DNA from: Hevea brasiliensis
Taxonomy: Eukaryota; Streptophyta; Magnoliopsida; Malpighiales; Euphorbiaceae
DNA: 64,000 nt
Direction of reading: 5' to 3'
Assembly: GCF_030052815.1 (NCBI RefSeq)
Contig: NC_079496.1
Span: 77,427,652-77,491,651 of the forward strand
Position 1 is the first letter of the stretch; each line of letters starts with the position of its first letter. Positions 1 through 12,784 of this stretch are shown piece after piece. The translations under genes and the position numbers were made by a program. The notes beneath the pieces were generated by a model. It saw nothing but the letters and a program-made list of their open reading frames with translations, did not search any database and was not told the origin of the DNA.

Positions 1-2874
1 GTCTCCAATACCTGCACGTAGCAAAAGCAACGCGCTAAGTAATTCTGCTTAATGGTGCCAAATATAAAGAAATATATACTAAAATAAAATAAATGAATTG
101 TTTATGAATTTATAACATTGATATGCTTTGCAGTTGCTGATTCTACTTTTATTTGCTAACCTTTCATTTTTTTGCTAATTTTGGTGGTGTTGTATGTCAA
201 TAAACTGAGTTTAACTATTTGAATTTAATAATGCTTAAATTAACTGCCCGTGTAGCCTATACACTAACCAGACTGGATAAATGGATATACTGGCACTGGG
301 TACCTAATACCTCGAGCCGTCACACCATCGGTCACAAAGTGTCTCCCGGTGTGCAAATAGTGTGGCTAAAAGGACATATAGTCAATCCGGCGATAAGTCA
401 AGTATAATAACATAATAAGTATAGCCGTAGGCTATTAAAGTCACAGTGCGGCATAATATACCGTAAAAACACAGTATGGCATAAAGCCATTTACAGAACA
501 GCTGTCAGAATCCTATTGGCATGCCAAACTATCCAAACTAATCAACTAGGCAAACTAGGATGCATTACAAATTAATTGTTTAATTCTTCATTTTTTTGAG
601 TTTGCTAGTTATCATGTAATTCACAAGTCAATGTAAATGTTGACCTTTTTAAGAAATATGGATAAGTTGATTCTAGCATCAACATATCACAATTTGTAAT
701 TCAATATGCTGCCAATATAGTGCAATTCACCCTTTTTCACAAGTTGGCATTCATTACCGAATTACTTCAAGCTTCATTGTATGTAAATGTCAAATTTTCA
801 GTTTTAGTGTGCTAGATTGGTCTAGCCTAATGTCCTATTTTTATTGGTTTTAAGCTTCTGTTCAAAGAAGAAAATTTTTAGCTCTATGTCTTATTGAACT
901 TTTGGCACAAATTTCAAGTCATTCTGAGTTGTATAGACCAAGATATGGTCGATTTACTAAAGCTGGACATATTGCATCTTTAGTGCAAGATTTGGTCAAT
1001 TTTAGGTCAAATTCAGTTCTGGCAGTTTTGCTACCCAAATTTTGGTAAGCAATTTGACTTGGTTCTGGCAATTTTTGGGCTTTGTTGTCTTCATAAGAAT
1101 TGTAGCTCTATGTGTATGCTTTCCGTGGTAAAAATTTCAGGTCATTTGGACCTGTTTTGAGTGTGTTATGGTCATCTTAGTGATTACTGTTCATATGGTC
1201 AAAAATCTGGGCCTGCACTTACTAATTCCGGATTAGGTCATTTTTAAGGTCAGTTTCTAGGTAGAATTTTGGTAATATTTCTACATGAAAGTTGGCCTAT
1301 TTTATGTCTTGTTTCACCTCCCATTGTCCTCATACCAATTGGGGTCGCCAATTATCACTTAGGGTTCAATTTACCTACTGCCTCCACAATACAAAATCTG
1401 CACACAAAGAACACTTTCAAATGACACTTCTCCTCCTCCCAAAACTACAAATATACATTCATAACACTTCTATACCATTCATCATATCTCAATCATGTCC
1501 ATTTGGACAGAATATACAAGTGCTCCATGTACATTATACAACCCTAATTTGCAAAGTTAAATTCAACATAATATATATACATGAAAACACTTGATAATAA
1601 CATATATCTCCCAACCATTACTTCACATATACTGCCCTCAATTCATCTTCACCATAATTCATCAAGAAAATTCATGAAACCAAATACTAATTCATGAATT
1701 TAAAGGCTGCCAAAAGTGGCAGTTTACTAAGATATACAAATTGCTTTCCAAACCTTCAAATTCAAGTACTCAATGTACATATACATGGAAACTAAATTGC
1801 TACAACTTTAAAATGACTAAATCAACACTATTTTCCTTCCATTAGAGGTAGGAAAAACTCAAGCAACATAGGTTCTCATGGCTGCCAAAATTGAACAATA
1901 CCATAGCTCAATAAATTCTTCCATTCTCTTCACCATTCAACTCACCTCAACCTAAACATGAAGTTTACTAAAGCAAGGGAGGGGATTTGGACACTTATTT
2001 CTTTTGGAGCTTGTTAAAAACTCACCAAATCCCTTTCTTCTTGCTGCCAATGGCTTCCTCAAGTTGAATGCATAAGCTTTAATGAAGACACTAGTGAGAA
2101 AGGATGGCTAAAACATGATTGCATGGTGGTCCTTCCATGGTTGGCTATGGAGTTCTTCCATGGTGAGCTTCGGCTGGTTATTTGGGAGGATGAAGATGGA
2201 CTCAAATTCTGTCCACTTTTCTTTATTTAGGTCCCATAATTCATGGTTAGTGGAGCACTAAGGTTTCTTTTATTGTTTAATTATTCAAAGTTTCATTATT
2301 TGGATTTTAAGCCCCATTTCTTTCACCATTCATATAATGTACATCATTTTATTTTTTCATGACATTTTCAAAGTATAATATCATTTATTTTTAATGGAAA
2401 TTGAGGTCAAAAGGCAACTCTATGTGTCAAATGACCAAAATGCCCTTCTTCGGGTTGTATTTCCTATTTTTCAGTAACACCGATTTTTATCTGTTTCTCG
2501 ATTTTTCATTTTTCTTTGTACTAATTTATTAATTTTTTTTTTGATATTTTTAGTGTTAATTACATTTCAATAAACCTTTAATTATGTCCCAAAATATAAT
2601 TCCGAGGGTTTCCTGCTGTCATAAGGTTGGCAATTGGCTTCGCCGTAACTTCCCGATGCGGTCACCTATCGCTACGGTGCCGGCTCGAACTTAGTTTCAT
2701 TTCCTCTCTTTTATTTTTCTTTAATTTTTCTTGTATTTTATTTTTATTTATTTCATCATTCTATGTCTGTTCACTATCACCAAAGTGCAGTTTCAGACAT
2801 CCTAACTTACCCGGACTGACATTAGGTCACCGGAGTATCAGAACGTACAGAACACGTACAGTGGAGATGTTACA
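1..2874 (-). repeat. Element C: partial LTR of a Ty3/gypsy element
   Basis: Read on the minus strand, this begins TGTAACATCTCC at 2874 and runs to the window edge, so the 3' end of the LTR (about 600 bp by comparison with element B) and anything beyond it are outside the window. It aligns piecewise with the LTR of B (9553-12657): both carry the block around the GCATGCCAATAGG motif (minus strand near 515-530), the TAGCGCGTTGC motif (minus strand near 25-37) and the TGTAAC start. It is much more diverged from B than the LTR pairs here are from each other. It interrupts the Tat-like pol, whose reading resumes at 2875. Open frames inside it are not genes. Whether this is a solo LTR or the end of a full element cannot be told. 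Confidence 0.8.
2016..2031 (-). promoter_or_regulatory. Putative splice donor in LTR C
   Basis: On the minus strand the sequence reads ATTTG|GTGAGTTTTT, with the intron starting at 2025. This is LTR position 850, where the other gypsy LTRs in the window also carry donors (856-890). No acceptor can be checked because the gag side lies outside the window. This is inference from position and consensus. Confidence 0.4.
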
Positions 2875-4777
2875 GTAAACCTGGACATCATGATATTAGG
2901 GTTTGCCATCTATTTCTTCTTCGATCATAAAGCAGTATGCTAGCTCACTTCTTGCTTTGATTTATAATAACTTCATTATTTGCCCTTCCTCCATATGAGT
3001 CATCACTGCCAGAGTAGCTAAAGCGGCAGCAAATTAGTTCTTGTCCCCGCTCAGTTGAGTGAAATAAACCTCTTCAAATTCCTTGATTAGTTTAAGGATA
3101 TATTTTTTATACGAGATTAGTCTCGGGTCTTTAGTTTGCCATTCCCCTTTGACTTGGTAAATGATCAGAGCTGAATCCCCATACACCTCTAATTTCTTTA
3201 TCTACATTTCAATGGCCGCCTGTAAGCCACTTACGTAGGCTTCATACTCTGCTACGTTGTTTGTACAGCCAAACCTTAGCTTAACAGCTATTGGGAAATG
3301 TCTCCCATCTAGGGCAACAAGCATTGCTCCAATCCTATTACTGGCTAAATTGACTGCTCCATCAAAATACATTTCCCATATATCATTTGGACCCTCAACA
3401 TCATCGCCCACTGTGTTAATATATTCGTCTGGGAATTCAAAATCCAAGGCTTCGTAATCATTGATTGGGTTTTCAGCTAACAGATCAGCTATCACACTCC
3501 ATTTTGCTGCCTTTCTTGTCATATAGACTATGTCGTATTGAGAAAGTATGACCTGCCATTTTGCTAATCTCACGGGTATGAAAGGGCTTTCAAATACATA
3601 CTTGATTGGATCCATTTTGGAGATAAGCCATGTTTTATGATTCAACATGTAATGTTTAAGCTGATTCGCTATCTAAGCCAATGCACAACAGGTTTTCTCC
3701 AAGGATGAGTATCTCGACTCGCAGTAATTGAATTTCTTGCTCAAATAGTAAATGGTCCTTTCTTTCCTCCCAGTGTCATCATGCAACCCATCGAGCTTTA
3801 CTGGACTGCCATGTATAGAATTAATGGCCTACCCATCACCAGAGGAACCAATATTGGTGAATTTGATAAGTACTGCTTAATCCTTTCAAAAGCTTCTTGA
3901 CAAGCTTCGTCCCACTTAGCGGTATTATTCTTCTTAAGTAGCTTGAAAATGGGTTCAACCTTGGCAGTGAAATTAGAGATGAATCTTGAAATATAGTTCA
4001 ACATTCCTAGGAAAATATGCACATCCCTTTCCGTTTTTGGGGAAGGCATCTCTTGGATGGCTTGAATTTTGTCTGGATCCACCTCTATTCCTTTCTCACT
4101 TACTTTAAATCTCAACAGCTTTACTGATCTTGCCCCAAACACATATTTAGCTGGGTTCAGCTTCAGCTCATACTTTTTGAGCCTTTCGAATACTTTTCTT
4201 AATACCCGTACATGGCTTTTAATCCCCCTAGATTTAATGATCATGTCATCCACATAAACTTCTACTTCTTTATGCATTATGTCATGAAATAATGTGACCA
4301 TGGCACATTGGTAAGTAGCCCTTGCATTCTTCAGCCCAAAGAGCATCACCAAGTAGCAAAAGACTCCCCATTGGATGATAAAGGCTATCTTTTCTTTGTC
4401 GTTATTGTCCATCAAGATCTGGTTATGCCCTGAGGCTCCATCAATATATGAGCATCTCCCTAAACCTGCAGCATTGTCTACTAGTACATCTATATGTGGG
4501 AGAGGGAAATCATCTTTTTCAGACTTGCCTTATTGAGATCCCTGTAGTCAACACATACCCTTAGCCTGCCATCTTTCTTTATTACGGGTACAACATTAGC
4601 TACCCATTCTGGGTATTTTACCACTTCTAGGAATCTGGTATCGTATTACTTTTTAACTTCATCCCTGACCTTGTGTAGTGTGTCAGGGTTCATTCTCCTT
4701 AATTTTTGTTTAACTGGGACTGTCCCAGGGATCAAAGGAATCTTATGCGAGATTATCTGAGGATCCAGTCTTGGCAT
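2875..4777 (-). pseudogene. pol: Tat/Ogre-like Ty3/gypsy pol: RT, RNase H and second RNase H
   Basis: Decayed polyprotein segment of the oldest element, reading from 4777 down. It opens with the pre-RT block MPRLDP...PVKQKLRRMNP, followed by the RT N-terminal motif KKDGRLRVCVDYRDLNKA (about 4600-4530), a frame with LFGLKNARATYQ and the catalytic YVDDMIIKS (about 4260), then the end of a normal RNase H (MLNHKTWLISKMDP, about 3640) and a second RNase H-like domain (MYFDGAVN...CTNNVAEYEA, about 3380-3220). That domain continues out of frame through KLEVYGDSALIIYQVKGEW (about 3180-3120) to ELAYCFMIEEEIDGKP (about 2930). Two consecutive RNase H domains are typical of the Tat lineage. Stops and at least two frame changes kill it. 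The 5' side is cut by copia-1 and the integrase side by element C. Confidence 0.85.
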
Positions 4778-4998
4778 TGAAGGAGCGGAAGCATAAAAAA
4801 TACAAGTTTAGATCATTGAAATTCAAAATTTTTCACCTAGGGTCACATGCATCATGCAAGATTTATTTTTATCTATTTGATTTCAATGACAAACAGTATA
4901 CAAAAACTCTTTTAATATATTTTTGGATCTACATTTTCCATTTAAGATTTTAGAATTAACAGATTAATCCATTAAAACCCTAGATTAGATCAAGAACA
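4778..4998 (-). repeat. Copia-1 3' LTR, distal piece
   Basis: First 221 bp (in window order) of the copia-1 3' LTR, beginning TGAAGGAGCGGAAGC. It matches 51142 onward in the 5' LTR base for base with few differences, and resumes at 20837 after gypsy A. The last five bases, GAACA (4994-4998), form the target duplication of gypsy A. It contains an ATG-started frame that is only LTR sequence. Confidence 0.93.
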
Positions 4999-7900
4999 TG
5001 TCACACCCTACCCGTCTGTAAGGCATAACATGATCCCGTAGTATACCTAATGAATTACCAACTCCGTCTACTGATAACCCATTAAGTACACTACAAGGGA
5101 TTTAAAAAAAAAAACTTTTCTTACTTCTTTTACAGTGGTGAGCACTATTTAAAGGTATTAAAAACCTTTGTGAACTGAAGTGAAATAGCTAACTCATTTG
5201 AATTATTTGGAATTTCTGTAAAAATTTTGGCAGAGTGCCATCTGTATTTTGGATAAAACAGTTCTTGTAAAACTCAGAAAAGCACTTCAATATATTTTCA
5301 AATCTCAACTCCAACATATTTCTCAACACAACATATTTCTCAACTCAAATCCACAGTGATTTTTCAAAGACTGAGATAAAAGAAATATAATACAATTTTT
5401 ACAAGTCAAAATAACTCATAATTTACTTACAACTTCAATGTACAATTTTAATTTACAACTGCTCAAAACCAAAAACAATATATACATACAGTGGTTATAC
5501 ATTAAGTACAAAATGCAAAATGTGGTATACTCGTTATACCCGATAATCTCTCATTTGGATGTACTAGCGACCTAATCTACGCCTGTCATTCTGTTTACTG
5601 CGACAAAGAATAAAAAGAAAGCTATCATTGAGACAATGTCTCGATGGTGCACAACAATAACCATATACAACTATAAATCACAATTCAAAAATCATTTAAA
5701 AGATCGAAACGTAAAAACAAAGTTAAATTCAAGACAATGAATGTCAGAAGGAATTTAACACAATATCACAATAAATCTCAGAGATCAAAACATAGTTAAC
5801 TTCAAAAGACAGTAAATGTCAATAAGGATTTAACTCCATTTCACAATCTCATAATACAAATCAATAAATCACACAGCTTAATCATGTTCCAAAGTTCAAT
5901 TCGTCCCAAAAGTCGATGACTAATGAGGAATAACATAGCTAGCTAGCAAAAATATGAGTACTCATTCTATTCGTCCTCAACAGGCACACACCTCAACGCT
6001 TCAGCCAGAGAGGGAATTCAATTCGTCCCACTAGACTAGCTAGCGAGGAATACAATCAATATACATGATAGCTGTGGTTTCAAACCATTTCCAATGCTTT
6101 TCAATCAATAAGTATCCATCAATATCATTCAAATAATTTTTCATAGTTTCGAACCATTTACAATGCTTTTCAAGCAATAATTATTCATTCAAACACATTT
6201 CCACAATTTAAAACAATAAAATACAAATAGTCATAATTCATTTCAATTGAAAAATTCAAAAGAAATAGCTGTTGTGCACAAACCTCTGATAACTGTCTCC
6301 TGGTCTTGACTCAGTGTTTCTTTCCCTTTTCCTGAGTCTTTGCTAACTGAGAAACACAATTTGAAGTGTTTCAATACTAAATTAAACTATCTCTAACGAT
6401 AATGTTTGATATATTATTCACTGAATGCTATTATTTACTTAATCAACCTAATATATCGACCCTCGATGCATTCTAGGTAAATTAGGTTTTAATGTTATTA
6501 ATATGTCACATTCGATAGTCTTTTAGGGTTGGTACATGTTACAAAATTCATTTCCGTGTATACTGCATTTTCATGCAATGTGCTAGATTCCGGGATACTA
6601 GTTTGACCTAGTCGGATGACCTAGTTCCCTCAGTTTTCGGGTTTTGGTCAAAACTACAAACTTGTAGATCTATGTCTTATGGAACGCGGGGCAAAATTTC
6701 TGGTCATTCTGAGTTATGTAGACCAAATAATGGTCATTTTACTAGTGCTGGTCAAATTGCACCAAAATTGGTCATTTTAGGTCACTTTAGGTCATTTTAG
6801 GTTCGGCCAGTTTTTGGACCCGAACTTGTGCAAGCTGTTTGACTTGCTTATAGTCATTTCTGGGCTTTTGTGTCTTCATAAGACTTGTAGATATGGGTCT
6901 TAACTATTCATGGTTAAAATTTCAGTCGATTGGACTTGTTTTGAGTGAGTTATGGCCTAAACACCAACTGCTGCCCAAATGGTCAATTTTCAGGCCTTAC
7001 TTGCACTTAATCCGGATTTGGTTATTTTTCAAGCTACCTTGCAAGCAGAATTTTAGTAAGCTTTCTTCATGAAAGTTGGCACATTTTGTGCCTAGTTTCA
7101 CCTCCAATTGGTCTCATACCAATTGGAGCCACACAATTAAAGTTCTAGGCCAAAAACTCAAACTGCCTTATTGCAATTCTTGCATACATATCAAACATCA
7201 CTTTTAACACTCACCAAACTTAACATTCAAACTAATTCTGGTTGTACCACAACCTAAACATAATTTACAACATGTTATAGGTCATTTTGGCAGCTTACAA
7301 TTACATTCAATGTGCACCAACAAGTGAAGAATTTGTCCAATTCAATTTACAGCAATTCAATCACCAATTCATGCTCATTTACATGTCCCACTTTACACCA
7401 CCATACATACACTCAAACTGCCATAACAACCAACACATTTTAACATTATTATTCCATAAACCAAGAATGAATTCCAGCATTCCTCAAGAGTTAGCAAACT
7501 GCCACAATGGTATACTTACATTCCATTACTTTCCAAGCTTTAAATCTCATTTTACATTTACATATACTAAGTATACATTACCCAAACAATTTCCTACACA
7601 ATATACATTTAATCAATCATTTAATTCACCATTTACAAGCACAATTAAACTGCCTTCGAGGTGCTTCCATGGCTGCCAAAAGTGCACATTCCCATTCAAC
7701 ATCAAAACTCAAAAATTTCTCCATAAATCAAACACCCATAACACCCTTACAAACTTTAACAAAGCAACAATAAAAAACTCAAACTTACCTATGGATGAGT
7801 CTTCTCAAATCTTCACCAAAACTTCTTGAAATTGCTATCAAACTCTTCGTTGTGATGTGGGGATAAACTTTAATGAAGCAACCTAGGCTTTTAGAGGTGA

Positions 7901-8650
7901 AATGAAGAGGATGATGAAGCTTGAATTACATGCGGCAATGGAGGTTTTGGGAGCTCTTCATCTACGGCAATGGTGATTTCTAAAGTTGAAGATGAAGTTT
8001 TAGTGGAGCAATCTGCCCACTTAATACATATTAAAATCCTTATTGGTCCACTCACATAAAATCAATCATATTTTATGTTTAAATATGTTAATTACCTAAT
8101 TTGAACCCTATTTTTGCTATTTATATTAGGTACCCCTAATTTAATTTTTCATTATATTTTCCAAGTGTAATATTATTATTTTCAATGGACATTTAGGTCA
8201 AAAGACAACTTAGGGTGTCAAATGACCACAATGCCCCTGTTCGGGTTGCATTCCCAATTTTTCGGTAACACCGGGTTTTGTCCGTTTTTTCGATTTCTCA
8301 CTTTTCTTTGTACTAATTATTTAATTTTTCTTTGATATTTCTAATGATATTCATACTTCAATAAATATTTATTTGAGTCCTAAAAATATTTTTTAGCGGT
8401 CCAGGGCTAGTCAACGGTCCACGCCGTGACTTCCCGGTGCGGTCACCCATCCCTAGGGTTCTCGGCTCGCTTAACTTGGTTGCATTTCTTTACTATTATT
8501 TTTCCTTTGTTTTTCTTGTATTTCTTTTCTTGTATTTCATTATTTTATGTCTCCTCAGTCATCTCGAAGTGTAGTTCTAGGCATTCTAGCTGTCCGGACA
8601 ACACTGGTCACCAGAACAGTTGTACGCACTACTGAGCATAGGGGTTTACA
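4999..8650 (-). repeat. Gypsy A 3' LTR
   Basis: 3652-bp LTR, paired with 17187-20831. It contains the leader-exon-like block and splice-donor-like CATAG|GTAAGTTT (minus strand, around 7788-7789), repeated modules with GACCTGAAATTTT-like text, and a small hairpin GAGAC-AAT-GTCTC (5630-5642). Long AT-rich open frames (for example around 7287-7829) occur at matching places in both LTRs and have no protein features. I see no gene in it. Confidence 0.93.
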
Positions 8651-8655
8651 ATTCT

Positions 8656-8692
8656 CCCCCCCCCCCCTTAAATAAATTTCGTCTCGAAATTT
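8656..8692 (-). promoter_or_regulatory. Gypsy A polypurine tract and upstream hairpin
   Basis: On the minus strand a run of 12 G (8656-8667) followed by AGAAT abuts the 3' LTR and is the plus-strand primer for reverse transcription. Just upstream of it the inverted repeat AAATTTCG-AGA-CGAAATTT (8674-8692) lies between the pol stop codon and the polypurine tract. The same hairpin occurs in D and E. The G run is longer than in D and E, perhaps through slippage. Confidence 0.8.
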
Positions 8693-8701
8693 TACCTGGC
8701 A

Positions 8702-9552
8702 TTAGTCTCTGAATAGCTGTGGGTGCTGTCTCCTCATATCCTCTTCATGTTCCCAAGTAGCTTCCTGGCCTGAATGATGGTTCCACAGCACTTTAACCAG
8801 GTGTATCTATTTGTTCCTCAGCTGCTTCACCTCATAAGCCAGAATTTTTATGGGTTCTTCCTCATGTGAGAGGTCTGGATTTACTTCAATCTCTTCAACT
8901 GATAGTACATGAGATAGGTCAGATCTGTACCTCCTTAACATGGACACATGGAAGACATTGTGTATCCTTGCTAACTCTAGAGGTAATGCCAACCGATATG
9001 CCAAAGGACCCACTCTTTCCAGAACCTCATATGGTCCGATGAAACGAGGACTCAGTTTCCCCTTTCTGCCAAATCTCACAATCCTCTTCCAAGGAGAAAC
9101 TTTGAGGAATACCTTCAATATCTCTTCTCTTTAGATCAACATAGGACTTCTGACGGTCTGATGCAGCCTTGAGTCTATCTCCGATCAATCTGATCTTTTC
9201 CTCTATTTGCTGAACAATTTCTGGCCCAATCATCTTCCTTTCACCTACTTCATCCCAACATAAGGGAGTTCTGCACTTCCTACCATACAAAGCTTCATAT
9301 GGAGGCATTCCAATGCTTGATTGGTAGCTGTTATTATAAGTAAACTCAATCAAAGGCAAGTGTGTATCCTAGCTACCTTCAAATTCAATCACACAAGCCC
9401 GTAGCATATCCTCCAACATCTGAATAACCCTCTCAGACTGGCCATCTGTCTGTGGGTGGAATGTTGTGCTGAAGTTCAATCTAGTTCCTAGGGCTCTCTG
9501 AAGACTACCCCAGAATCTAGAAGTGAACCTAGGATCTCTGTCAGACACAATT
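8702..9552 (-). pseudogene. pol: Gypsy A integrase C-terminal half with chromodomain
   Basis: Continues the integrase after the gypsy B insertion. It starts with [14 protein letters not shown] (second catalytic Asp), then FHPQTDGQSERVIQ (catalytic Glu region), YNNSYQSSIGMPPYEALYGRKC, the GPY/F module (SPRFIGPYEVLERVGPLAYRL) and a chromodomain-like tail (VKVLWNHHSGQEATWE) ending at a TAA at 8702-8704. This is the layout of chromoviral integrases, whose tails bind modified chromatin. It has a stop in place of Trp near 9370, a frame change around 9100 and a stop before the chromodomain near 8808. The five bases 9548-9552 (CAATT) are the gypsy B target duplication. Confidence 0.9.
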
Positions 9553-11007
9553 TGTAACACCCTCCCGGTAACCATTCCGTACATCCTACTGTTCCGGTGA
9601 CCGGTGTCGGTCCAGACAGCTAGAACGTCCGGAAAAATATTTAAACTAAAGTCAGGAACCATAATTAACTCAAATATTAATAAGAAACACTTAGTAAAAA
9701 AATTTAGAAATAAAATACAACCAAGCAAAACGAGCCGGTGCCCAAGCGATGGGTAACCGGAGGGAAGTTGCGGTTCGCATAACGAGCCCTAGACAGGGAA
9801 AAATCATAAAATAATTTTTGGGACTCCAGAGAAGGGTAATTGAGGTTCCCATGGCATTAGAATGCCAAGAAAATACCTAGAAAAATTTTTCAATTGGTAC
9901 AGACGATTTTGACCCGTTAAGCCAAACGGAGGGCATTTTGGTCATTTTGCCTTCCGAGGTGATTTTTGGCCGACTTTTCTAGTTGAGTAAATAATTAATA
10001 TGACATAAAATATGAAGAAATATTGCTAGAAATTAAATTGAAAATGAGTAGTGGAGGAAAGAAAAGAAAATGCAATAAAATGCCCATTTATGACATAATG
10101 TGAGGTCACTTAAAAACTTCCACCAATCACACTTAAGCAATCCTTTGACTAACTATTAAAAGACATAAAATAAGACCAAAATAAGAAAGAAAAACCAGCA
10201 GCCATCCTTCCCCAAAAGACCAGCCGAAATCCCTATACGCCTTTCCTCCATTGATGCTCAAGTTTAGCTTTAAATCTTCCAACATCCAACCTTAAAACCT
10301 TAAGTTATCTTCACAAAAATTTGCCCTAGCACCTTGCTAAAGCTCTTGGCAGCCAACAAGAGGAAGGAAATTGAAGTTTAGGGCTTTGGAAATTCTGCCC
10401 AAACAAGGTTAGTGCACTTATACCCATTAAACTCTTTATTTCTATGATTTTGGACTTGAACTTAGTAAGATTTGTAGTTTAAATGAACAAAAAACCTATG
10501 GGTATGAACAATTGAATTTCGGCAGCCCTAATAGAGGAATGGTTCTGGATGTTTTTAATGGACTTAGCATGAATTGGAGGTTATGTTTAAGCTATATACC
10601 TATATAGATGTTGAACTAGGGTGCTAGTTGAGGTTTATGGGTAAATTGCATTGGATATTAGGGTTTTGAGGCATGAAAAATTGACTTGACTTACTAAACT
10701 GTTAAAGAACAATCTAATGGTCAATAAGTGACCATTTGAGGTATGTTGAATACAATTTGGACTGAAAAATGGTATGGCAAAGTCAAGGTATAAACTGCCC
10801 TAGGACAGCAGCATAGGGACTGAAAATTCAGTCCCTTTGCACTGCCATAACTTAGGCTGTGTTAGTCCAATTGAAGTTTGGCCAATTGGACATGAAACTA
10901 GGCTTATAATGGCACATTTTTGCTGAAGAAACCATGCCCAAAAGACCAAAGCAAGAGGACCAAAACTTGGCCCCAATCCGGAACCCTGAAATTGATTCTG
11001 CAGAATT

Positions 11008-11038
11008 GGCCAAATGAACAGTAACTGTTCATTTGGCC
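11008..11038. repeat. Perfect palindrome in LTR B
   Basis: Two 15-bp arms (beginning GGCCAAATGAACAGT) around a single central A. D has the matching palindrome with 16-bp arms and a compensating change (GACC/GGTC in place of GGCC/GGCC). Confidence 0.9.
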
Positions 11039-12006
11039 ATAACTCACTGTAGATTTGGTCAATTGACCTGAAATTTTTACAGAAACAATTTAAGACATAG
11101 ACAAACAACTTTCATGAAGGAACCTACCCCAAATTATGGCCAGAACCCATCCAATCAAGTGACTCTAATTACTGTTCATGCACTGTAGATATGGTAATTT
11201 TCTGCAGAATGCACATTCGGCCAGCTTGGGTCTTTGGACCATATCTAGAGCTACAAAACTCAAAATGGAGTGATTCAAAAAAGGAAATTCAACTAGACAA
11301 AATAAGGAACAATTTTCATGTTTTACATTTCTTCAAATTCCTACAGTAACAGTGTCCAATGGAACAGTGAATTTGACTCACCAAAACTGAAAATTCTGCT
11401 TGTGTTGAGTTACACTTTGAAATGGTATTAACACTTAATGCCAACAAGTTTTAAACACTAAATGTGGTATATTGGGAGTGCCAAAGTCAATGTACATATT
11501 TGCTATCAAAAATTCAACATTTTAGTTGACCATAGAGGTGAATAGGAACACCAAAACTTGAAATTCAAAGATTGAAGAATTTAAAAGTTTCAAATGCCCT
11601 AGTATACCTAACAAGATTGGTTTGGATAGTTTGGCATGCCAATAGGGTTCAGTTAGCAGTACTGCACATGGCAATATGCCATTCCGTGATTTTATGGCTT
11701 TTCGCCATTCTGACTTTGTATTGAGACTTAGCCTTGTGCACGATATTATTCTGACTTGTTGTTACATTATTGCCTGCCGGGAGATGCATATGTGACCGAT
11801 GGTGTGACGGCGAGGTACTAGGTACCCGGTGCGGTTACCCGTTATCGATCCGATCGTCTAGTGTAGGTTACTTGGGCAACCAAATGAATGAAAATGAGCA
11901 ATGTAGAAGAAATAAATGAATGGATATACAAATACATGACAAACAAAACATGTACATGCAATACACATTTATATCTATTATTTCTTGTTATTTTATTATT
12001 GCACCA

Positions 12007-12024
12007 CTAAGCATTATTGCTTAG
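12007..12024 (+). promoter_or_regulatory. Conserved LTR hairpin (gypsy B form)
   Basis: CTAAGCA-TTAT-TGCTTAG forms a perfect 7-bp stem after the shared lead-in GCACCA. D and E have a different stem sequence at the equivalent place, so pairing is kept while bases change. The function is unknown. Confidence 0.65.
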
Positions 12025-12662
12025 CGCGTTGCTTTTGCCACGCAGCGTAGGTCTGGAGATCTGATCGTGACCCAGTAGACCACGGTCGGGTGAGTCCATC
12101 CTGCGATTCACGATGTCCGTGTCACCTCACTACCTGCAGTGCATTGGTAGGTCACTAGGTGTCATTTTGTCATTTTGATATTTTGTAGCAGATTTTTACT
12201 TTTCATATGTATTTGAACTCATGTAATATATTTTGATGTCCATGTAAATAATGGAAGTTATGACTATGAATGCAAAAATTTGAGCATGTATTTATCGCTT
12301 GTATATGAGAAATGGATGTTTGTGAAATGAAAAGATTATTGAGAATTTGCTATTGAGAAATATTGTTGAGATTTTGGATATTGGAGTTTGAGATGATGGA
12401 ATAAAAATATTGGAAGTGTTTTTAACAGGTTCCGAAGAACGGTTTTCTCCATTTTTAGCCGGTACTCCGCCGGATTTTCTTTAAAATTTTCGGAACCTTA
12501 AATGAATGATACTTTTGATAAATGGTTTAAATAAATTGTATTTCATAAATTATATGCAAAAGCATGATATAAATTAATTGAGAAATATTAGAGTGTGCCG
12601 GTACACCATGTGGCATTACTTACTCGGGTATACTGTACATGGGTAAGGGGTGTCTCATTTAG

Positions 12663-12674
12663 TGGTATCAGAGC
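12663..12674 (+). promoter_or_regulatory. Gypsy B primer-binding site
   Basis: TGGTATCAGAGC, complementary to the 3' end of plant initiator tRNA-Met, 5 nt after the LTR end. It primes minus-strand DNA synthesis. It is not a tRNA gene. Confidence 0.9.
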
Positions 12675-12784
12675 ACGGTTTAGGCGTTTCTGGGCCTAGA
12701 TTGAGTCCATACCATGCATTGCATTTGTAAGAGTCGAGGTGACACTAACGCAGATCTGTTTATTTTTCTTATTTTGAATAGGAT

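Larger units (their letters stand above)
9553..12657 (+). repeat. Gypsy B 5' LTR
   Basis: 3105 bp, TGTAACACCCTCCC...GGGTGTCTCA. It contains a donor-like AAG|GTTAGTG at position 856, a 31-bp perfect palindrome (11008-11038), a hairpin at 12007-12024 and the TAGCGCGTTGC block shared with LTR C. The final 59 bp recur at 13166-13224 with three differences, which fixes the LTR end. An antisense frame over 9553-9728 joined to A integrase is an artefact of the insertion. Confidence 0.9.
10408..12781 (+). other. Putative leader intron of gypsy B
   Basis: Donor CAAACAAG|GTTAGTG in the LTR, and acceptor after a pyrimidine-rich run (TTTATTTTTCTTATTTTGAATAG, 12759-12781) only 3 nt before the gag ATG at 12785. 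The predicted intron is 2374 bp and contains the LTR end and the PBS. Based on splice consensus and on the same layout in A, D, E and both copia copies; no transcript evidence. Confidence 0.5.

Noticed and set aside
3798..4415. Pararetrovirus or retron-type reverse transcriptase
   Set aside because: The YVDD RT is followed by two RNase H domains and preceded by Tat-type protease and linker; no coat or movement protein is seen. A Tat-like LTR element explains it.
7287..7829. 180-codon and overlapping 88-codon frames in LTR A, with a counterpart at 19543-20037
   Set aside because: Low-complexity, AT-rich LTR text without protein motifs. The two LTRs differ in frame, so there is no coding constraint.
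9369..9728. 119-codon frame starting MLGCILFLNFF
   Set aside because: The first half is antisense LTR B. Only the part from IVSDRD is real integrase of gypsy A; the join is an insertion artefact.
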